DNA from: Ricinus communis
Taxonomy: Eukaryota; Streptophyta; Magnoliopsida; Malpighiales; Euphorbiaceae
Length of the DNA: 64,000 nucleotides
Assembly (NCBI RefSeq): GCF_019578655.1
Contig: NC_063263.1
Span: 434,001 to 498,000 of the forward strand
Reading direction: 5' to 3'
Part shown: piece after piece, positions 54,991-64,000 of the stretch
Numbering within the stretch: the stretch's first letter is position 1
How the letters are laid out: every line of letters begins with the position of its first letter
Notes under the pieces: generated by a model
Seen by the model: only the letters and a program-made list of their open reading frames with translations
Told to the model about the DNA's origin: nothing
The model's database searches: none
Program-made: the position numbers and the translations under genes

Positions 54991-57662
54991 AGGATATCAA
55001 TTGCTTCAAGAGCAAAAACAAGAAAAAGTTTGAGAAGAAAAAGAACAGAAAAGCCCTCAAAGCCACATAGGACAATACTGCATCAAGTGAAGATGAAGAT
55101 AAGGAAGTGACCAACCTATGTTTCATGGTACAAGAAGATGACCAAATGAGGTATGTTCCATATCTCACTCTTGTGATGACCATAAGTGTGAAAATGATTT
55201 ACATTGCATTGAGAAGCTCTATCTCAAAGTTTTATAAGGGAAAAGAAGCTTTAGACACTCTAATCGTGTCTTAAAGACCTTCTTTAGTAAAATATGGATT
55301 AGGCTTTAATATTGCATCGTCATCATCTACCTCATCTCCTTCTATTTCTAAATTAATTAAAGCCTTAACATCACAAATCTCTTCCATTGAGGGTGTTGAT
55401 ACAAAGAGCAAGACACACACAAAGCCTACACCTCCAAAAAGGAAGGAAAAAGCTCCATAAGTTCCAAAAGCTAAGCCTAAAGGAATGAATCATGCATACA
55501 TGTATAGGAATAAGGATAAAAATCATACATCTAAAACTTGCTCATGGATGCATAACAAAGCTAAAAGGGACAAAGGAGCCAAGCCTCAAGTAAAGAAATA
55601 TTTGAATAAAAGTAAATTCAATCCAAATACCAAATGTCACTATTGCATTAGGACTGGACACATAAATGTCTTTTGCTATATTAGAAAGGCACAACTCCAA
55701 TTAATTTCATTCTTGTAGGTATGCTTCAAATAAACTTTGAAAGAAGGAGATTGGCATGTGGATAGTGGTTGCTCTAGGCACATATGATGGGGAATGCCAA
55801 CCTCTTCTCTAACTTGAAAAAGATCAATGGAGAAAAGGTAATTCTTGGAAATAATGTCAGACGTAAGATTGTAGGATTGGGTCCACTAGTAAGAAAGATT
55901 CTCACCTAATTGATAATGTTCTTTTAGTTGATGGTTTGAAGTATAATTTAATGACTGCAAGTCAATTGTGTGACAAAGGTAACAAAGTCATCTTTGCCTA
56001 TAAGGGTTTCTAAGTCACTTCCTTAAGGAATGACAAGGAAATTTTTTTAGGAGAAAGGTTTGGCAATACCTACATAATTAACCTACACAAGATTGCTAAT
56101 GAGTCTTTTAAGTGTTTTGTTTCTATTAGTGAAAACTTTTGGCTTTGGCATAGAAGGTTGGACATGCAAGCATGGAGCTACTTCATAGCTTAAAGAAGGA
56201 TCAGCTAGTAATTGTATTGCTAAGGGGAATTTTGCAAAGGACAAGACGTGTGGACCTTGCCAAATTGGAAAACAACATAAAGCTTCCTTCAAAGCAAAGA
56301 ATGTAGTAAGTACTTCTAGGCCTTTTCAATTAATCCACATGGATTTATTGACCCTATTAGATTTGCTAGCTTATGAGGAAAATATAATGCATATGTTCTT
56401 GTTGATGACTACTCTAGATTCACATGGATTAGTTTCTTAGTTCATAAGAATGATGCCTTTGAAGCTTTTAAAGTTTTGTGAAAAGGATTCAAAATGAAAA
56501 AAGGTCTTTATATTTCTAAAATAAGAAGTGATCATGGAAATGAATTTGAAAATATTTTGTTTGAATCATTTTGTAATGAAAATGGCATTTCTCGTGACTT
56601 TTCATCCCCTAGAACACCATAATAAAATGGTCTTGTAGAAAAAGATAGAACTCTTGTAGAGATGGCTAGAATAATGCTCAATGAGTATAGTTTACCTACT
56701 TACTTTTAGGCTGAAGTTGTCAACACAACATGATATTTAATAAATAGAGTTTTCAAAAGACCTATTTTAATTAAAATAACTTATGAGCTATGGAATGGAA
56801 GAAGGCCCAAAATTTCATATCTAAGAGTATTTGGATGCAAATGTTACATTTTAAATACCAAGAAAAATCTTGAAAAATTCTTATCCAAAATGGATGAGAG
56901 AATATTTTTAAGGTATTCCTCCTCTAGCAAAGCCTATAAGGTATTCAACAAAATATCTATGGTAATTGCGGAGTGTATAATTGTTGTCTTTAATGAGTCT
57001 AGTACACTTGATCATATAAAAGATTCTTTTGACAATTTTATAGGTGACTTTGAGAAGCTTGAGATCAATGATGATGTGAACCAAGAGGAAGAGTCTTATC
57101 AATATCAACCTCATCTAGATGAACCCTCTCCACCTCTCCAAGAGAAAGCTCAACAAGAGTTACCTAGAGAATGGAGAGAGACAAAAGGGCATCTAAAAGA
57201 ACTCATCATAAGTGATGTTACCAAATTCGTAAGTACTAGGTCTCAATTTAAAAATCTAGATAATAATCTTGCTTTTATCTTTCAAATTGGGCCAAGAACC
57301 CTTAGTAAGGCTCTTAATGATGAGTGTTGGGTGATTGCCATACAAGAGGAGCTCAACCAATTTAAGAGAAATCAAGTTTGGAAACATGTCCCTATACCCA
57401 AAGATCATCCTATCATAGGTTATAAATGGGTGTATAGGAACATGTTAGATGAGAAAGGCTCCATCACTAGAAAAAAAAAAAGCTTGATTGGTTGCTAAAG
57501 GTTATAACCAAGAGGAGGGAATTGACTATAATGAAATTTTTGCTCCCGTAGTAAGATTACAAGCCATTAGGATATTGCTAGTTTATGCTTATCACATGAA
57601 CTTTAAACTCTTTCAAATGGATATTAAAGTGCATTTTTAAATGTTTTATAGAAGAAGAAGTG
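54991..57662 (+). pseudogene. Ty1/copia (SIRE-like) gag-integrase-RT remnant
   Basis: In order: a Lys-rich gag tail with KALKATW and EVTNLCFMV; a GKEALDTL...VKYGLGFN segment typical of the SIRE/Maximus linker; a zinc knuckle CHYCIRTGHINVFC (about 55633-55675); the GAG-pre-integrase region with FWLWHRRL; integrase with IHMDL, VDDYSRFTW, SDHGNEFEN and NGLVEKDRTL giving the D, D, E residues (56330-56660); and VFGCKCYILN. The open frame 56890-57498 then leads into RT (EELNQFKRNQVWKHV, PIIGYKWVYRN, and after a poly(A) frameshift LVAKGYNQEEGIDYNEIFAPV). It breaks at 57662 inside RT. The 5' part is cut by the H2 LTR. It is the oldest layer on this side. Confidence 0.88.
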
Positions 57663-60031
57663 TGATAAGCATAGTTTTACACATATTTGCTTGCATATTA
57701 TTGCGTATGCTCTTAGCAATTATTGTGCTTTTATTCCCAAATCACCCGTGTTTTGTGTTCTTTTGCATTTCAGGAACATTTATAGGACCATCATTGTTGT
57801 TTAAGCAATTATAGATTAATACATGCGGAACGGACGAGAATTCATTAAGATCGGACAAGAGCATGAGATTGAGCCGGCCCGCCCGGCGTGCTCAACCATT
57901 GGCTTTGATTCTTGAAATTGGCACTTTGGGCACGGTCAGAGCCACCCGCCTCAAGACCTGGACCAACATGGGGAGAGAAACCGCAGCAGAAACCCTACTG
58001 CAGGTGAAACCCCCAGGTGATCCACAGGTTTCGTACTGACTTCTCAAAGCAAAGAAACTAGCACCTGGTGAAATATATAAGAAAAATGAGTTTTCTTAGA
58101 GAGAAGAAGGGAAAAAAGAGTGACATTGAGCCCTAGTGGTTGGTTCGGTTTCGATACCGATACCGTAGAGATTGAGTCAAAGTTAAGAATCCCGGATCGT
58201 AAGATTCAGTGCAGAGAGGAGGGAGGAGCAATTCAGAGGTTTGGAGATTAACCAAAGTGTAGATCCGATTTGGATGTTTGTTCATCCAATTCGAGAGAAA
58301 AGGGTGTACATGTTTTATTTTCATTATTCTTTCATTGTGATTGATTTCCTAGATTGTTTTAAACATGAACATGTTTAGCTAGACTGATTTAATCCATTGG
58401 GATTTCTTTACTATGTTGGCTTGATATTATATTGTTGGATTGTTTGAGTTGGTTTTGTATTCTTCTTGTTTTCAGTATTAATAAGATTATGCATTATTCA
58501 TGAGACGTTGTGAATTGTGATGTTTAGATTGCTTTATGAGATTGAGAAATCCGTTTGGCAATTGGAATTTTGAATAACAAGAACTGGTTAATTTACTTTA
58601 TTTTTCTGCATTTATTTACTTTATTTTTCATACATGTCATGCACTTGGATTGTATTGCCTTTGTTCTCTTAGTTGAGCATTCCATGCGGGGTATCCATAA
58701 CATTTTACTTGACTCGAGGCGGTTCTTTCAAGTGTGGTGGTGGTGCTTATGGGTAAACCCTAATCTCTCATATGGATTTTTAATTGCTATGGCTAGGTGT
58801 TGTGTATTTTTAGGAGATGTTAGGACATTGTGGTTTTATGCACTTGAGTATGCTAATTTTGAGCTGATTGATGACTTGATTTATAGAATTGTAGTTACTT
58901 TTCTTTGTTGTTCATTGTCCTTGGAAAACCATTTATGGTGTTTTACACATCAACCCTGCCGGGTTAAACCTAGGTGTTATTTAATTGTTTTTCGAATTGT
59001 CGAATCTTAACTTAGAACGTTGATAATATCATATGCATGTGTTTCTTAAATAATGATTCAATTAATGATGTTGCGGAACCAAGCTGCCCAATACCACACG
59101 AAAGTGAGATTTTGAGCCAGTTGAGCATTCATTTCTTTATACTTTATATTTCTTGTTTGAGTGTGCATTGTACTTAACTTTGCTTCTAGAACTTGCTTTG
59201 TAATGTCGGTCGAAGTTACATGAATATTGTGAATACCATGAGATGATTTGGGCGATTTAGGTTCCCGCACGTTTGACCAAAAGCCTACCACCTTATGTTT
59301 CCATTAGTTAGCCAATTTTTGAGCCTTAACCTTTTCTTCATAATCTACATCTATACACTTCCAATTATACCATTCTTTACATTTATCTTTCCTTTACCCT
59401 TATGCCGGAATTTCTTTTTGTGATATGTTCAACTTTATGTGGGATTAAAATGCTAGTTGCTATTTTGGTAAATTCACTAAATCTTTTTAATATTTTAAAT
59501 GCTCCCCTTGATCCAGTTTGTATTTGTTATTCTTTATGATTGTAATTAAGAGTTTGCTAGTTCATTTCTTTATAAAAAAGAGAAGAAGAAGAAGAAGAAA
59601 AAAATATAATAAACAAATCTCTTTAATTATTTATCTTTTTATTGGATTTAGAGCATTTTAAGGCGGCGTATTCTATGAAGTAAGGATTTTAGTAAATGAT
59701 TCTTTTGTGATCTTAGGCATTTAATCCTTTGAGCATATAATATTGTTTCATCTATTTTCATATACGACATTTTCCAAATTAGGTACCTTTACCTAGCTAG
59801 TTACTTTACAACCTTGATTTTGGTATTTACATTGGTAGCTAAGATATATTATATAAACAAGCTTATGGTGAGGTGAGCGGTGGTGAGGGATTTGTTATTC
59901 ACCTAATATACACTTTGATGACTTGATCCATTTAAGTTACTCATCATAATATTTCTATTCTTGTTAATGATTTGTAATTTGTTTGGTTTATGTGAGTTAT
60001 GCTGAGTGAATTGCACAAGGACGGGGTAATT
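57663..60031 (+). mobile_element. A4: A-type LTR fused to a 3' internal region (internal deletion)
   Basis: An A-type LTR begins TGATAAGCATAG at 57663 (left flank aagtg) and follows the family to 58590 within R-U5 (aagaactggttaat). It then jumps into the A-family 3' non-coding region (ttactttatttttctgcat), which runs to a polypurine tract (acggggtaattt) and the LTR at 60032. U5 end, PBS, gag-like ORF and linker are missing. It shares the LTR at 60032 with A5. Confidence 0.82.
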
Positions 60032-61325
60032 TGATACATGCATATTTGCAGACGACATGGTCAAGACAGGCAATTATAGATTAATCCGCAGAATTATAGG
60101 ATCACAGATCCGTAGCGCAGCATTGCATACATTGCAGCGGCCGATGATGGCGTGCTCAACCATTAACTGATTCTTGAAATTGGCACTTGGCATTTACGGC
60201 GTACCACGCCTGCCTTGTGCCGACCCGCGGACCCGTACCAACCTGTGACGTGGTGAAACCCTACTTAGGTGAGATCCATAGGTTCGTACGGCACCGGACT
60301 TGGCGAGTGAAATATATAAGAAAAAATGAGTTTTTCTTAAGAGAGAAGGGAAAAAAGAGTGACATTGAGCTCTGGGTCTTGTACTTTCAATAACATTGAA
60401 AAGTGAGAGAGTCGTTGTAAGTAGAATCCAGTCGTAGAGATTCCAAAGAGTCCAAAACGATGGAGCAATTCGAGCGCGGTTTGGGAGATTAACCAAAGTG
60501 TAGATCCGATTTGAGCTCGCTCATCCAATTCGAGAGAAAAGGGTGTACATGTTTTATTTTCATTATTCTTTCATTGTGATTGATTTCCTAGATTGTTTTA
60601 AACATGAACATGTTTAGCTAGACTGATTTAATCCATTGGGATTTCTTTACTATGTTGGCTTGATATTATATCGTTGGATTGTTTGAGTTGGTTTTGTATT
60701 CTTCTTGTTTTCGTATATTAATTAATAAGATTATGCATTATTCATGAGACGTTGTGAATTGTGATGTTTAGATTGCTTTATGAGATTGAGAAATCCGTTT
60801 GGCAATTGGAATTTTGAATAACAAGAACCGGTTAATAATCACTTAGAGATAAGGATAATTAACTAGCTTGGGATTAAGAATTAACAAAGCTTAATAGAGG
60901 CGATTAAAGCTTAATGCTAATTTAAGAATCAATCGTTAGGAAGAGATTCCAACTTTAGGTTATTAGGTTTAGGAATTCGGTTATCTAGAGAGAGAATTGC
61001 TAGATTCCTCGGGTAGCATAATTAGACTCCACCGATCCTTTATCTTTTGTTCGGTTGCCAACTAGTTTAGATTCCCTTTGGGTTTGTCTTCTTGTCTTGA
61101 TTATTTCATTTATCAATTACTCTGCATCTCCCCTGAACTTAGCTTGTAGTTAATAGTTAGTTTAGAAATTATTCATTATCCATTTTAGGTTAATATAACA
61201 AAGAACAAGGGAGTAACTCTGGGCTTTCACTTTCCGAGGAATACGACCTGATACCTTATTAGTGCTGCGATCATCGAGATGGGTACTGCTTGCCTTGGAT
61301 TGTAGCTAACAATTAGCACCCATCA
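60032..61325 (+). repeat. A5 5' LTR shared with A4
   Basis: 1294 bp, TGATACATGCATATTTGC...AGCACCCATCA. A TATA box (aaatatataag) lies near 60309-60320 and is followed by the taagaaaa...ttttctta hairpin. GC-rich parts differ patchily from the other A LTRs. Confidence 0.85.
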
Positions 61326-62590
61326 AGTTTTTAGCGCGAAAACTAGAGTGAAATTTGCTATTTGTTAATTTAGCCATTTTTTTCTTTCTTATTATTTTAT
61401 GATTTTTATTTTTATATTGTGTTAATTAATTATTTTATTTTTGTACATATTTATTTAGCTTAAGTTTATGATTCGGATAGTGAATGATAAGGAGGTTCAA
61501 TGCTAAACCCAAAATCTTTGTATGATTTGGAAATGAGAATAGGAACCAAAAGAGTGCTAAAAATTGGGATGCCCGTGCATCTTTAGATGCTCGGGTGGAA
61601 TCTTGCAGACCGTGACTCTCTTCTCCCATCCTTTCATCTCCAGTCTTTTGTGAATTTTGTTGTGGTTTACATATGTGTAATGATTGTCCATTGTATAGTG
61701 ATGTTGCTCATTGTTCTTATAGCGTAGCAGGGTGAATTATACGGGAAGTTGGCCAAGTGACTCGTATGGAAGCACCTATAATCAAGAGTGGAGTACTCAT
61801 TCACCCTTTGGATGGAGCTTAGATGGCCAAGAACCACTAGGAATTCGCAACTACACAAAGCCTAATGTTGCACCTTCAACTCAAGATGAAGAGTTAGAGG
61901 AGAGGAGTCGATGATGAGGTTCATAACAAGTCTTGAGGAAAGATTCCAGCAAGCAGAGAGGATACTTCAAGATCGACAAGCCTCGATTAACAACATAGAC
62001 ATCAAGTAGGGCTTATCTGATCAAGCATTGAGAACTCCATTAATCCGAGAGCGCCATCACTTGTGTCAGTGAGAATTTTTGGTTTATCTATGTTTTGGCG
62101 ATGATGCTTATGCTTATGCGGTACTCTTTGAACATAGAGATAGAACCAGGAAAAGGAAAACAAACATGATCCTCCGAAAGACTATCAGATATGTCTGAGT
62201 TGATGCTTTGAGTGCGGAGTAGAAGAATTGTTGGTAGATTTTTCACAAGTCCCCTCGATGATGGAAGATGAGCACGAGTTTCTCCTAACCAACCAGACGG
62301 ATGGAAACCATCGACACTCTGAAAGAGATTGCCCGACCATCGATCCTTCCAATTGTTGAAACTCCGACTTTCAAATTGGAAGAGCCCCTAAATCGATTCG
62401 AGGCCGAGTCTTGCATCATATAACGTTGTCCTTGTTTGATAGTCGGAAGAGGAAATTGACGATTATCCCTCTAAGCGGATACTTGAAGACATTTGCTTGG
62501 AAGAAGGATGGATGGTGTCCGATCCATGTTGCATACTTTCACTGCCATCGGTAAGTAGAAGAAGACTAAATCCATAAAAAGCTTTTGGGA
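61326..62590 (+). pseudogene. A5 gag-like ORF and linker remnant
   Basis: From about 61500 the motifs MLNPKSLYDL, a shifted knuckle (FCEFCCGLHMCNDC-like near 61650-61690), NYTGSWPSDSYGSTYNQEW and SPFGWSLDGQEPL are visible in two frames, followed by the acidic linker near 62250 and the FEDICLEEGWM end near 62500. Stops separate them. The spacer aaaagcttttgggaggcacc at about 62577-62598 ends the region. Confidence 0.68.
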
Positions 62591-63658
62591 GGCACCCCAA
62601 ACTTTATCTTTAATCTTTAATATTTTAACCTTTTGTTTTGAAACATTTTATTAGTTTTAGTTTTCATATTTTCAGTTTTGATTTTATTTCTTTATTTTAT
62701 TATTTTCGATTCTCTAGAGCCTTTGCAATTTCCACATGACATTCTCGATGGATGATGGGCAAGGGCGATCTCAATCTTTTATTTTCTGCATTTATTTACT
62801 TTATTTTTCATACATGTCATGCACTTGGATTGTATTGCCTTTGTTCTCTTAGTTGAGCATTCCATGCGGGGTATCCATAATATTTACACGAGCGGTGTTC
62901 TTCGTGTAAGGGGTGCTTGCGGGTAAACCTTAACTCTCATATGGATTTTTATGTTTATTCGAGTTGATGTATTTTGTTGAGTCTACGATTAATGTCTAGT
63001 TCATTTCTTTAAATAAAAAAAGAAGAAGAAGAAGAAAAAAATATAATAAACAAATCTCTTTAATTATTTATCTTTTGGATTTAGAGCATTCATATGTAGG
63101 CCGTTATTCTATGAAGTAAGGATTTTAGTAAATGATTCTTTTTGTGATCTTAGGCATTTAATCCTTTGAGCATATAATATTGTTTATCATGCCGCACGAA
63201 TCAAAGAAAAGATTTCATCATCAAATCTCGTGATGCCTACCTTACCCTCCCAGCCAATTACAACCTTGGTAAAGACCCTTTGATTTTGGTATTTACTTAT
63301 TCATAGTAGCGAAGATATGATTTATAAGCAAGCTTATGGTGAGGCGGGGTCTTGTGCATTTGCTTGAGGATTTGTTATTCACCTAATATACACTTTGAGC
63401 GACTTGAGTGATCCTACATGCAGGCATTGTTCATGATGTTTGTGTTGGTGTCATTTAAGTTACTCATGCATTAATATTATTTCTATTCTTTGTTAATGAT
63501 TTGTAATTTGATTTATGATCGAGTATCCTTTTTCGAGATGTGTTGAATACTCTCTGTCAGTGGACTAGTAAGCAAGCAGAAAGAGGAATTGCTAGTAGTT
63601 TTATGAGGTGAGTTGTTAATTGCTTGAGGACAAGCAATTAGTAGTTAGTGGTGGAATT
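62591..63658 (+). other. A5 3' non-coding region
   Basis: A shortened version (about 1.07 kb versus 1.8 kb in A3) with an internal deletion near 62955. (GAA)n runs lie at 63020-63045. It ends with the ttgcttgaggacaagcaatta hairpin and a degraded polypurine tract (gtggtggaattt). Confidence 0.65.
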
Positions 63659-64000
63659 TGATAAGCATAGTTTTACACATATTTGCTTGCATATTATTTA
63701 TGTTCTTAGCAATTATTGTGCTTTTATTCCCGGATCACCCGTGTTTTGTGTTCTTTTGCATTTCGAGGAACATTTATAGGACCATCATCGTTGTTTAAGC
63801 AATTATAGATTAATACGCGCGGCAGACGAGAATTCATCAAGATCGGACAAGAGCCCACACGTATACATCGAGCACGGCCTGACTCCGGCCGTGCTCAACC
63901 ATTGGCTTTGATTCTTGAAATTGGCACTTTGAGCATGAGCCTGTGAGCCACCGCGGCCTTCGATCGCGCGTGGTGGCGGCGAGGCGTCCATGGTGGTGGC
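63659..64000 (+). repeat. A5 3' LTR, partial
   Basis: TGATAAGCATAGTTTTACAC through the U3 with the gagcacggcctgactccggccgtgctc dyad (63870-63898, here with a 7-nt loop) and a ccaccgcggcc...ggtggcgg GC-rich block. Cut by the window end before the TATA box. Confidence 0.88.

Larger units (their letters stand above)
60032..64000 (+). mobile_element. A5: A-type non-autonomous element, runs off the window
   Basis: 5' LTR 60032-61325, internal region 61326-63658 and the first 342 bp of a 3' LTR from 63659 to the window end. The 5' LTR has lost about 80 bp early in U3. The PBS site is reduced to ttagcgcg. Together with A4 it makes an LTR-internal-LTR-internal-LTR array. Confidence 0.85.

Overview
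This is plant nuclear DNA from a retrotransposon-dense region, probably pericentromeric or otherwise heterochromatic. It is AT-rich. I found no intact host gene, rRNA gene, complete tRNA gene, bacterial-type operon or CRISPR array. Almost every base can be assigned to LTR retrotransposons nested inside each other, plus one hAT DNA transposon and two decayed plant-mobile-domain (PMD) genes. Names such as H1, A1 and D1 are local labels for this window. The species cannot be named from the sequence.

Left part (1-25.9 kb). A plus-strand Athila-like Ty3/gypsy element (H1; gag tail, protease, start of RT, env-like ORF) is split by a hAT element (285-2029, 8-bp target duplication) and by a 2.1-kb solo LTR (3310-5421, 5-bp duplication). 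H1 has lost most of RT, RNase H and integrase. Next comes D1 (7964-14532, minus), a gag-protease element without RT or integrase. Two PMD-like pseudogenes follow (16.3-18.06 kb and 18.5-18.9 kb), associated with 20-bp tandem CCAAT-box arrays. The second is cut by A2 (18882-24627, minus). A Tat/Ogre-type protease fragment lies at 24.6-25.9 kb.

Middle and right (25.9-55 kb). One large minus-strand Athila-like element (H2) spans 54990 down to about 25.9 kb: 5' LTR, gag, protease, RT, RNase H, integrase, then a spacer with a TATA box and an apparent leader intron, then an env-like ORF. Into it went A3 (30431-36329), E (40627-50547; tRNA-Met PBS, one unfamiliar ORF), and an inverted E-type LTR. 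E was in turn entered by A1 (41852-47824) and by solo LTR D2 (48352-49752). Removing these inserts rejoins H2 gag and integrase and the E ORF, with target duplications at most junctions, so the order is well supported. H2 itself sits in a Ty1/copia (SIRE-like) element (54991-57662), which is also broken on its right by an LTR-internal-LTR-internal-LTR array (57663-64000).

Most notable observation. The H2 5' LTR contains a separate 1.45-kb insert (53302-54750) made of a whole LTR, the 6-nt spacer, the PBS, and 14 to 17 further nucleotides that match tRNA-Asp rather than the element's own leader. It is flanked by a 36-bp direct duplication. This is the structure expected of plus-strand strong-stop cDNA copied past tRNA position 58 and captured by the chromosome.

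The A, B, C and D LTR families share related R-U5 sequences, and A and B share internal regions. They have different U3 regions. They appear to be related non-autonomous derivatives mobilised by Athila-like relatives.
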